14,614 bases of DNA, from positions 1 to 14,614 of the forward strand of contig CAZBKO010000055.1 of the NCBI GenBank assembly GCA_964492545.1. Direction: 5' to 3'. Made by a program: the position numbers and the translations under genes. Shown piece by piece: positions 8,031 through 14,614 of this stretch; position 1 is the first letter of the stretch, and the number at the start of each line of letters is the position of its first letter. Source of the stretch: RGIG1934 sp964492545. Its GTDB lineage: Bacteria > Bacillota > Clostridia > Lachnospirales > Lachnospiraceae. The notes under the pieces were generated by a model. The model had not been told where the DNA came from. It was given only the letters and a program-made list of their open reading frames with translations, and did no database searches.

Positions 8031-8200
8031 AATTATGATTAATAATTCTGGAAATTCATATTTTGAGTACGATGAGGAGTGTCTTAGGTGCCGCAGCCGG
8101 AATGACAATCTTTTCGTCTTGCTTATGTGCATAAGAGTTCTGTATGAATAAAAATCTCACAAATTGAATACAATATATAGACAGTAAACAAGGAGAACTT
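8031..8200 (+). other. Intergenic stretch with a GC-richer core, no gene recognised
   Basis: Most of this spacer is AT-rich, but about 8080-8115 is markedly richer in G and C (21 of 36 bases at 8080-8115). A 38-codon frame (ATG 8035 to TAA 8149-8151) and shorter overlapping frames are open here on both strands, yet none has a ribosome binding site. No convincing promoter for the next gene was found, although TACAAT at 8169-8174 could be a -10 element with TGAATA (8145-8150) 18 nt before it. Confidence 0.35.
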
Positions 8201-8677
8201 ATGGATACATCCTATTTATTTGATAATGCAGTATCTGACAAACGATTACAGATTATTAAAACAGCACTTCCATATACTTGTTCGAGAGAACAAAAAATTC
8301 TATCTCTGTTCATTATAGTTGAAGAATTTAAAAACACTATGAATTTTTTTAGTCGGCAGCCTGATAATGAGAAGATAGAAATATATTCGCTTTCTGATGA
8401 CAGACGCACTTCAAAAAATATGATAGCTGACATTAAGAAAATTCTTTCCAAGTCCGAACAGGATAAGCTTGATAATTTTCTTAATATGATCAATATGCTT
8501 AATATGATGAGTATATATAGAAATATTTCAAATAGTCCAGGTAAGGATATAGATGCAACTCAGACTCTAAAATCAATGCTCTCACCTGAACAGCAGGAAT
8601 TATTTGATATATATTCGTCCATGCTGACCAACGGACAAGCGACAAATGCAGGTACATCTCAGCAAAACTGCTTCTAA
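8201..8677 (+). CDS. Hypothetical helical protein, 158 residues
   Basis: I do not recognise a named family. ATG 8201 has a strong AAGGAG 5 nt upstream. The protein looks all-helical and soluble, with no signal peptide or membrane segment. A Met/Asn-rich stretch, NMINMLNMM (94-102), is encoded by three 9-base tandem units. A C-terminal segment (residues 123-142, 'LKSMLSPEQQELFDIYSSML') resembles one in the next gene product. The final residues are Gln/Ser/Thr/Asn-rich and end in Cys-Phe. The neighbouring gene follows 56 nt later on the same strand, so the two are probably co-transcribed and end at the terminator at 9050-9097. The function is unknown. Confidence 0.75.
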   Translation: MDTSYLFDNAVSDKRLQIIKTALPYTCSREQKILSLFIIVEEFKNTMNFFSRQPDNEKIEIYSLSDDRRTSKNMIADIKKILSKSEQDKLDNFLNMINMLNMMSIYRNISNSPGKDIDATQTLKSMLSPEQQELFDIYSSMLTNGQATNAGTSQQNCF

Positions 8678-8733
8678 AGGTGCAAGATGTATTTCTGCTC
8701 ACAAGATATAAAATAAGGATTGGAGAATATTCT

Positions 8734-9027
8734 ATGAATAATTACAACTGGAAGCAGGATGCCAGACTAAAAAATATCCCCCCTGATAAACTCAATATAC
8801 TTACTACTATTATTTCTAAATCAGAAGGAATGGCAGCAGGTGAACTGATACCATTCTTTCTGAATCAAACTGCACAGGCCCATTCTAAAGGTATTTATTT
8901 TTCTGACGAGGAAACAGAACTTATTATTGACGTTCTAAAAACGAATATGACTCCAGACCAAATAAAACGAATTGAAATGGTTAAGAAATTATCTACTATG
9001 ATAAGTAACAAAAATACAAACAGCTAA
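8734..9027 (+). CDS. Hypothetical helical protein, 97 residues
   Basis: The start ATG at 8734 is chosen because GGAG lies 9 nt upstream and the conserved-looking sequence begins there ('MNNYNWKQDARLKNIPPDKL'). An upstream in-frame ATG at 8680 would add 18 residues without a convincing site. The protein is short, soluble and helical. The pattern 'DARLKNIPPDKLNIL ... KGIYFSDEETELIIDVLK ... MTPDQIKRI' resembles small uncharacterised clostridial proteins I have seen, but no function is known to me. Residues 68-89 resemble the C-terminal part of the preceding protein. It sits immediately before the strong convergent terminator. Confidence 0.75.
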   Translation: MNNYNWKQDARLKNIPPDKLNILTTIISKSEGMAAGELIPFFLNQTAQAHSKGIYFSDEETELIIDVLKTNMTPDQIKRIEMVKKLSTMISNKNTNS

Positions 9028-9049
9028 ATATTTATTACCATCTATCTAT

Positions 9050-9097
9050 AAAAAGAGAAAGCTAATGGAATTATATCACCATTAACTCTCTCTTTTT
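9050..9097. terminator. Strong bidirectional intrinsic terminator between convergent operons
   Basis: Nineteen-base arms (9050-9068 and 9079-9097) pair with only two mismatches around a 10-base loop. They start with an A5 run and end with a T5 run, so a T-tract follows the stem in both directions. It lies 22 nt after the stop of the 97-residue protein and 6 nt after the stop of the amylase, so it can serve both convergent transcripts. Confidence 0.9.
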
Positions 9098-9103
9098 AAT
9101 CTT

Positions 9104-10762
9104 TTAATTAATTTCTGACTCATTCTCTGATGAATCTTCTAACTCATCTGTTATTTCTTCATCATCGCTTTCCTCATCATCAATTTCATCGTTTTTATGA
9201 TTAGTATAATTACTTCCAAAGAATAACTCCGGTTCCTCTCCATCAGGCACCTCATCCATTGCACCAAATTCAGCTTCATCTCTAAACACTTCTTCCAAAC
9301 GTTCAGTCTCCTTAGCCGGCTTAGTTGGTATGTATACTGAAGTACTGCCATCTTCTACAAAAAATACACCGTATCCCTCTTCGTTAATTACAACCTCTTC
9401 TGTTACATTGTTAAGAGAATCCACGAATGATATTCCGGCAAATTGTCTACCAACATACATTCTTTTGCTTCCTCCCTCACTTATGGTCATAATAACAGCA
9501 AATCCTGATTTTGGAAGCTCTTCAATTCCTTCTCTGGTCCATCCTATAATACTCTTATCGTTAAAATAATCATGCATTTCTCCATAATTATGAGTTTGTC
9601 TAAGAGTCATAATTGTCTTTAGCGAATCTATCGGCTTAATATTATCATGTGGTATTCCATAGTAATCACCATAGAACACACATGGTATTCCATCCTGCCT
9701 TAACATAATTAATGAGTATGCATGTGGCTTAAACCATTCGAGTACCCATGACTCCAGTGCCTGCCCTGGTTGTGTATCATGATTATCAACAAAAGTAACT
9801 GCAAGCTGAGGGTCTGTTCCCACGAGAGTATTCTTAAAAATATATCTCATATCATAATATCCGTTACTCTTTGATGCGTGATGTAAATTAAAATGTAATG
9901 GGACATCAAATAAGGTAAGTGCTCTCTCGGTTTTTTGGATATAGTTTTCAAGTATATGAAGCTCTGCATTCCAATACTCACCAACTGCAAATATCTCTTT
10001 GCCTGAATACTCTCTCAGTTTGTTAAGCCATACCCTGAAAAAGTTGAATTCTATATGCTTTACAGCATCAATTCTAAAGCCATCAACACCTGTGAAATCA
10101 TAATACCATTTTCCCCATTTATCAAGCTCCTCCAATACCTCCGGATCGCTCATGTCAAGGTCAACGCCCATCAAATAATCATAATTACCAAATTCACCAT
10201 CTACATGTTCATCCCAATTCTTACCGATGAATCTGTAAACTCCATTCTTTTGACTTTCAGCATCAAAATCAGTACCATGAAAATTGGTCCAATCCCACTT
10301 AAAGTCAGAATACTTGCCATTTCTGCCTGGAAATGTAAATTTCGTCCAAACTCGTATTTTCTTCTTATCGGATATCTCTACATTTCTGTTATATTCATCT
10401 GCACCATATGCAAATATTCTCTCCTGCTCATCTGCACCCATTCTATGGCCAAGCACAATATCCGCCAGTACCTCTATTCCCTGCTCTTTCAGTGCCTTAA
10501 CTGCTTCCAAATATTCGTCCTTTGTTCCATATTTGGTTGCAATTGTACCTTTTTGATCAAATTCTCCAAGATCATATAAATCATACACCGCATAACCTAC
10601 ATCCTTCACCCCACCTGCGCCTTTATACGCAGGTGGTAACCATACAGATGTAATTCCGGCCTTTTTAAGAGCAGGCGCCTGTTTTGCAACTCTTTTCCAA
10701 TGCTTTGAGTCTGCTTTGAGATACCATTCAAAATATTGCATCATTGTCTTGTTCTGATTCAA
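9104..10762 (-). CDS. Cytoplasmic alpha-amylase, GH13_5 type, with an acidic C-terminal tail
   Basis: This 552-residue protein hydrolyses internal alpha-1,4-glucan bonds. Family features are 'MMQYFEWY' (7-14), 'WLPPAYKGAGG' (41-51), 'DLYDLGEFDQKG' (61-72), region I DIVLGH (101-106), nucleophile Asp232 in GFRIDAVKH, acid/base Glu262 in GEYW, and Asp329 in FVDNHDTQ. This is the liquefying/cytoplasmic amylase subgroup (GH13_5), like E. coli AmyA (495 residues). There is no signal peptide, so it should act on imported maltodextrin or stored glycogen. The start is TTG at 10762: the N-terminus then matches the family, and AAGGA or GAAG lies upstream; ATG at codon 7 would cut into the conserved strand. 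The canonical fold ends near residue 480; about 70 more residues follow, and the last 30 are mostly Asp/Glu. It lies 15 nt after the pullulanase stop, so the two form an operon. Confidence 0.93.
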   Translation of the reverse strand: MNQNKTMMQYFEWYLKADSKHWKRVAKQAPALKKAGITSVWLPPAYKGAGGVKDVGYAVYDLYDLGEFDQKGTIATKYGTKDEYLEAVKALKEQGIEVLADIVLGHRMGADEQERIFAYGADEYNRNVEISDKKKIRVWTKFTFPGRNGKYSDFKWDWTNFHGTDFDAESQKNGVYRFIGKNWDEHVDGEFGNYDYLMGVDLDMSDPEVLEELDKWGKWYYDFTGVDGFRIDAVKHIEFNFFRVWLNKLREYSGKEIFAVGEYWNAELHILENYIQKTERALTLFDVPLHFNLHHASKSNGYYDMRYIFKNTLVGTDPQLAVTFVDNHDTQPGQALESWVLEWFKPHAYSLIMLRQDGIPCVFYGDYYGIPHDNIKPIDSLKTIMTLRQTHNYGEMHDYFNDKSIIGWTREGIEELPKSGFAVIMTISEGGSKRMYVGRQFAGISFVDSLNNVTEEVVINEEGYGVFFVEDGSTSVYIPTKPAKETERLEEVFRDEAEFGAMDEVPDGEEPELFFGSNYTNHKNDEIDDEESDDEEITDELEDSSENESEIN

Positions 10763-10777
10763 GCTGCTTCACATCCT

Positions 10778-13700
10778 TTATTTTACTTTAACACTTCTAG
10801 CTGATGAGTAACTACCAATAACAGTTTTACTTCCAACCTTTTTATATGCTACTACCTTAAAGTAATATTTCTTATTCTTAGTAAGCTTTTTCTTAGTATA
10901 AGTAACTTTTGAATTTCCTTTTACTGTTGATACTAATTTGTATCTTCCATTGCTCTTTGTTGCCATATATACTTTATAGCCTGTTGCACCTGTAACCTTT
11001 TTCCATGTAACAGTTGCTCGTTTGCTTCCAGCCTTAACTGACTTAATAGAAGTTTTTCCAAGTACAATTTTAAATGACTTGCTTATTGTTCCAGCATAAT
11101 TTCCTTTTCCTTTTATTGTTAATTTAGCTGTTCCAATATTCTTGTTATTAGAGTAGGTTACAACGTAATCTTTTCCATTTACTAATGTTTTGCTGCCAAC
11201 CTTTACTACCAGTAAACTCTGTTTAAGTGTCTTTCCTGTATATGTCTTCTTTGAAGCTATTCCTGATATCTTTGCTCCTGAAAGACTCTTTGCACTAATA
11301 GTAAATGATGCTGTTGTATATGCTGCATTGTAATTAGAAGTTGCTGCTGAAATTGCTTTTACAACATATTTTCCTGCATCTACAGGCTTCTTTGATGTAT
11401 ATGTGCTATCTGAAGCATTTGCCTTTTTATAGTTATATGTAACTGTACCCTTAGATGTATTTGCTGTCACCTTTGGTGCTACAGTTGAACCATATGTCAC
11501 ATTAGAGCATGATATTTTAAGATTATTATTAGCCTTTAAAATTTTGTATGTGCCTGTTATTCTACCGGTATAATTATTAATACCCTTTATTGTATATGTT
11601 GCTGTACCAGCATTTACGTTATTAGAATATGTTATTGTATAATCCTGTCCTAAAACAAGATTGGTTCCTCCAACATTAACACCTGTAATTTCAGGTTTAA
11701 TTGCTTTTCCTGTATATTTCACTGGTGTATATGCTATCTGATATTCAGCATCAAATAATTCTGTTTTTTCACCAACACCTGTTTCTCCCTGTACCATCAT
11801 ATATGCAGAATATGGTGCAAGATTAATTGTTCCGGATGCCTTTGCAATAGGTTCAATTCCAGCCTCTTCTCCATTTAGACATATCTTCCATGTACCTGTT
11901 GGTAAGCTTAATGATTTGCTTGTTGAATATGGATTAAATGCTACTAACACGCTATCTGAAATTTCTCCGTTAGCATCACCGTCAATTGTGTATGCAATAA
12001 CATTGCTTCCAGTTGTAAGGTAATGCATATTTGCAGCAATATCTTCTGCTGAAGTCATTCTAAGTCCGGCATGTGTACTTCTGAATTTAATAAGACCTGT
12101 GTAATAATCAACTACTGATGCATAATCATCAATTCTTGACCAATCCATTAAATTGACAGCGTCTGAAGAAATATAGCTGTTATGTTCTCCACCCTTTGTT
12201 CTTAAGAATTCTTCACCTGACAAGAAAAGTGGAATACCCTGCGAGCTGATATTCATTGCTGCTGCAAGATTATTCATCTTAATCTTATTGGCTGTTGTTG
12301 CTGAACTGTTTGCTTTATTAATCTTATCCCACAATGTATAGTTATCATGGCATGATAAGTAGTTGATATTCTGAAGTGGGTTCTTAGTATACCATGTAGA
12401 TGCTGCGATGGCATCTGTGATATTCTTTAAATCAGATGAACCTATATTATAGTTACCTGTTGCATATCCTCTTGAAGGATCATTATTACCACCAACTAAA
12501 TTTCTAATTACATCGTTAAACATACCAACTCCCGGCATGTCTTTTGTGTTTCCCTGTGTTGCAAGTGCAACATCTCTGGTAACACTTGTTCCAAGAGACC
12601 AGCCCTCACCATATATAAGTATCTCTGGATCAATTTCATTTAGTGAAGCTCTTATGGCATTCATTGTATCAACATCAAGTAAACCAACAAGGTCAAATCT
12701 AAACCCATCTAAATGATACTCTGTAGCCCAATATGTTACAGAATCTACGATAAATTTACTAACCATTGCTCGTTCTGAAGCAACATCATTACCACATCCT
12801 GAGCCATTAGAACCTCTAAAGAAATATCCTGGAACTATTCTTTCAAATGAAAATGTGTTTGCATTGTTAACATGATTATATACAACATCCATGATAACAC
12901 CCATATCTTCACTATGAATAGCTTCGACCATCTGCTTGTATTCGTTAACTCTTACATTTCCGTCAGTAGGATTTGTTGAAAATGCTCCTTCAGGTATGTT
13001 GTAATTAACAGGATTATATCCCCAGTTATATGATGCCATTGTCTTTTCATTTGTTCCATAAAAATCATATGAAGGCATTAACTGAATATGTGTAATTCCA
13101 AGGTTCTTTATGTAATCAATACCTGTTGTTGAGCCTTTGGAATTATGAGTACCTTTTTCTGTAAATGCTAAGAACTTCATTCTGTGTGCTGATGTGATAC
13201 CTGAATCAGTATCGCTTGAGAAATCTCTTATACTTGTCTCATATATAACAGCATCTGTGGCATTATTTGCAAGTACATTAGTATCTTCATTCCATCCTGT
13301 CGGATTAGTTGACTGGAGATCTACTACCATACCTCTCTGTCCTGCATAATAATTACCTGCACTAGGTGAATCATTAGATGTATCACCTGTCTTAGCATAA
13401 GGGTCCATGGCAAGATTTGTCTGTCCTGAAACCTTAACTCTGTATAAATAATATACATTCTTTAAATCTTCATTAACTGTGCATGACCAGACACCCTTAG
13501 TATCTGCTGTTCCACCGCTCATTGCTACAGTACCTTTATCAACAGTTGTTACCTGTCCTGAAGAGAATAACAGTAATTCCACACTGTCAGCTGTTGGTGC
13601 CCATACTTTAAATGTTGTTGCATCAGCTGTATATGTTGAACCCAAATCATCTCCATCATATGTAAATGTATCTGTGAAGAAATCGCTGTTATAATCAATT

Positions 13701-14386
13701 ACAGCATCAGCTTCACTTGAGCTTACTGTACTAGATGTCATCCTATAAACCTTGTACTTATGTCCAATATTAAGATCCTCAGCAAATGTAATCTCGAGCT
13801 TGCTTCCATTACTGAATCCCAAAAAATCAATCTCACATTCTTTAGAACCATCTGAAAGATCTTTAACAACCATCTGCTCTAAACAGCTTGGATTAACACT
13901 TGTCATGTTAGCCTCAATACTGTTCTTACCTGTAATAGTTGCACTAATTACTTCACATGGTGCTACACCACTATCTGATATGTATGTAGTTGTTTTACTA
14001 ACACCTGATGTAATATATACATCCACATATTTTCCACTGGCACCACTCAAATTAACGAATCTGTCTTCGCTGTAATCCTTAGTCCAATCCGGTTTTCTTA
14101 CAATGTAACCATAGCTTGTAACTGTACTGCTTACTGATACAGTTGCCACCTTGCCATAGTCATCATCACTTGAAAACTGTACATCACTTCCTGCTGAATT
14201 CGCAGGCCATCCCCATATACTCCAATCAGTATATACTCCATCACTTCTGCTGTAATGGAATCTTATGGTTGTTGTTGTGGATGCTTGTGCTAAAACACCT
14301 CCAACGTATTCCGCAGTAGGTGCAAATGCCATAATAAATGCCAGCACCATCACGATTATAGACTTTAATAGTCCTTTCTTTTTCAT
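10778..14386 (-). CDS. Secreted multidomain pullulanase (GH13_14 type) with CBM41, CBM48, Ig-like repeats and FN3
   Basis: This 1202-residue enzyme cleaves alpha-1,6 branches of pullulan, amylopectin or glycogen outside the cell. A signal peptide (KKK, hydrophobic core 9-22) probably ends at AQA-S (35/36). A CBM41-like domain with 'IRFHYSRSDG' and W55/W58/W60 follows (about 38-140), then a linking beta domain, then CBM48 (about 247-340, 'TTFKVWAPTADSVELLLF'). The catalytic barrel carries the pullulanase signature YNWGYNP (453-459), DVVYNH (500-505), nucleophile Asp565 (GFRFDLVG), acid/base Glu594 (YGEGW) and Asp681 (LSCHDN). A beta domain ends near 867. Two homologous Ig-like repeats (885-948, 1044-1107) flank a diverged repeat, and a very Lys-rich FN3-like domain (about 1109-1202) ends the protein. 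No LPXTG or SLH anchor is seen, so the basic tail may bind the wall. ATG 14386 has AGGAAGG 10 nt upstream. It is the first gene of the operon with the amylase. Confidence 0.95.
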   Translation of the reverse strand: MKKKGLLKSIIVMVLAFIMAFAPTAEYVGGVLAQASTTTTIRFHYSRSDGVYTDWSIWGWPANSAGSDVQFSSDDDYGKVATVSVSSTVTSYGYIVRKPDWTKDYSEDRFVNLSGASGKYVDVYITSGVSKTTTYISDSGVAPCEVISATITGKNSIEANMTSVNPSCLEQMVVKDLSDGSKECEIDFLGFSNGSKLEITFAEDLNIGHKYKVYRMTSSTVSSSEADAVIDYNSDFFTDTFTYDGDDLGSTYTADATTFKVWAPTADSVELLLFSSGQVTTVDKGTVAMSGGTADTKGVWSCTVNEDLKNVYYLYRVKVSGQTNLAMDPYAKTGDTSNDSPSAGNYYAGQRGMVVDLQSTNPTGWNEDTNVLANNATDAVIYETSIRDFSSDTDSGITSAHRMKFLAFTEKGTHNSKGSTTGIDYIKNLGITHIQLMPSYDFYGTNEKTMASYNWGYNPVNYNIPEGAFSTNPTDGNVRVNEYKQMVEAIHSEDMGVIMDVVYNHVNNANTFSFERIVPGYFFRGSNGSGCGNDVASERAMVSKFIVDSVTYWATEYHLDGFRFDLVGLLDVDTMNAIRASLNEIDPEILIYGEGWSLGTSVTRDVALATQGNTKDMPGVGMFNDVIRNLVGGNNDPSRGYATGNYNIGSSDLKNITDAIAASTWYTKNPLQNINYLSCHDNYTLWDKINKANSSATTANKIKMNNLAAAMNISSQGIPLFLSGEEFLRTKGGEHNSYISSDAVNLMDWSRIDDYASVVDYYTGLIKFRSTHAGLRMTSAEDIAANMHYLTTGSNVIAYTIDGDANGEISDSVLVAFNPYSTSKSLSLPTGTWKICLNGEEAGIEPIAKASGTINLAPYSAYMMVQGETGVGEKTELFDAEYQIAYTPVKYTGKAIKPEITGVNVGGTNLVLGQDYTITYSNNVNAGTATYTIKGINNYTGRITGTYKILKANNNLKISCSNVTYGSTVAPKVTANTSKGTVTYNYKKANASDSTYTSKKPVDAGKYVVKAISAATSNYNAAYTTASFTISAKSLSGAKISGIASKKTYTGKTLKQSLLVVKVGSKTLVNGKDYVVTYSNNKNIGTAKLTIKGKGNYAGTISKSFKIVLGKTSIKSVKAGSKRATVTWKKVTGATGYKVYMATKSNGRYKLVSTVKGNSKVTYTKKKLTKNKKYYFKVVAYKKVGSKTVIGSYSSARSVKVK
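11066..11257 (-). repeat. Ig-like repeat C in the pullulanase (residues 1044-1107)
   Basis: This unit reads 'IASKKTYTGKTLKQSLLVVK', then 'GKDYVVTYSNNKNIGTAKLT' and 'IKGKGNYAGTISKSFKI', parallel to repeat A. The segment between them (about 950-1032) is a more diverged member of the same kind of fold. Confidence 0.75.
11543..11734 (-). repeat. Ig-like repeat A in the pullulanase (residues 885-948)
   Basis: This unit reads 'YTPVKYTGKAIKPEI', then 'GQDYTITYSNNVNAGTATYT' and 'IKGINNYTGRITGTYKI'. It matches repeat C at 11066-11257. Such modules are common C-terminal attachments in secreted Lachnospiraceae proteins. Confidence 0.75.
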
Positions 14387-14614
14387 AAGAAAAATTCCTT
14401 CCTATTCTGTCAAGCCTAAATTTATTGATTTTGCAGGCTTTGACGTTTTTTTATTTACCTCTAAAACAGAGCCGATAGTGATGGATGTCGTAGTATCAAG
14501 TACCGAATAGCTGATAAATGGGTATAGTTTTTAAAGCATCCCTTTTTGTTTGCTTTATTAAGGCTATTTTCCCTCTGATCAACTATGATGATGAACCTTC
14601 CGTGTCTAAGGGGA
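14387..14614 (-). promoter_or_regulatory. Upstream region and leader of the pullulanase-amylase operon
   Basis: The first 228 bases upstream of the pullulanase contain its ribosome binding site (AGGAAGG) and, just before that, a hairpin (14409-14444). A second 7-bp inverted repeat (TAAAGCA 14532-14538, TGCTTTA 14551-14557) surrounds a pyrimidine-rich loop. I could not identify a convincing SigA promoter or a cre (CcpA) site; TTGATC with AATAAA 17 nt later near 14557-14585 on the minus strand is weak. No gene is recognised, although a minus-strand frame (14461 to the window edge) stays open without a start codon. Confidence 0.4.
14409..14452 (+). terminator. Terminator-like hairpin with T-run on the plus strand, inside the pullulanase leader
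   Basis: GTCAAGCCT (14409-14417) pairs with AGGCTTTGAC (14435-14444) with one bulged base. On the plus strand it is followed by GTTTTTTTA, as in an intrinsic terminator. On the minus strand it is a leader hairpin ending a few bases before the pullulanase ribosome binding site and lacks a T-run. No plus-strand gene lies upstream of it for more than 5 kb, so its role is unclear. Confidence 0.45.

Noticed and set aside
10055..10579. A 174-residue plus-strand frame inside the amylase
   Set aside because: It is antisense to a well-supported GH13 enzyme and shows no domain motifs or ribosome binding site.
14402..14530. A 42-codon minus-strand frame ending at TAG 14402 just before the pullulanase
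   Set aside because: Its composition looks coding-like, but it begins after a TAA and contains no usable start codon or ribosome binding site.
14461..14613. A minus-strand frame open from the window edge to TAG 14461
   Set aside because: It has no start codon in the window, uses several codons rare in its neighbours and matches no family I recognise; it could be the end of an upstream gene but cannot be supported.
14387..14614. A cre (CcpA) or LacI-family operator upstream of the pullulanase
   Set aside because: I searched for the TGWAANCGNTNWCA pattern and CG-centred palindromes; only loose partial matches such as TGAT...ATCA were seen.
1..14614. CRISPR arrays, tRNA or rRNA genes, insertion sequences
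   Set aside because: No regularly spaced direct repeats, cloverleaf-like sequences, transposase frames or terminal inverted repeats were seen.

Overview
The window is AT-rich, dense and low-GC Gram-positive in style: strong purine-rich ribosome binding sites, ATGA-type overlaps and T-tailed terminators. A large extracellular pullulanase carrying Ig-like 'YTGK...DYxxxYSNN...AGTATYTIKG' repeats is typical of gut or rumen Clostridia, most likely Lachnospiraceae. This placement comes from protein style only, because there is no rRNA or other phylogenetic marker here.

Left part (1-7597, minus strand): one compact gene series, read from right to left. It encodes an intracellular-looking S8 (subtilisin-type) serine protease, an 1115-residue protein with an N-terminal J-like domain and long TPR arrays, an HscC-type Hsp70, an AAA+ ATPase of the DUF815 family, and a DUF5662 protein cut by the window edge. 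Spacing is tight (59 nt, 4-nt overlap, 17 nt, 2 nt), so co-transcription is likely. The set looks like a specialised chaperone/protease module: the J/TPR protein could select clients for the Hsp70. The Hsp70 gene is broken by a single in-frame amber codon (2032-2034). The frame after it still encodes the rest of the substrate-binding domain and lid, so this is a very recent nonsense mutation, a sequencing error, or readthrough.

Middle part (7598-9103, plus strand): a divergent 121-bp intergenic region leads to a 73-residue Cys/Gly-rich peptide with an internal duplication, possibly under a SigK-like promoter. It is followed by an imperfect hairpin, an intrinsic terminator, and a short GC-richer stretch of unknown nature. 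Next come two small helical proteins of unknown function (158 and 97 residues) that share a short C-terminal motif. A strong bidirectional terminator (9050-9097) separates them from the convergent right-hand operon.

Right part (9104-14614, minus strand): a two-gene alpha-glucan operon. A secreted, multidomain GH13_14-type pullulanase (CBM41, CBM48, catalytic barrel, Ig-like repeats, FN3) is followed 15 nt later by a cytoplasmic GH13_5-type alpha-amylase with an unusual acidic tail. The layout fits debranching of starch or glycogen outside the cell and hydrolysis of imported maltodextrins inside. The last 228 bases hold the pullulanase leader with a hairpin; no gene is recognised there.
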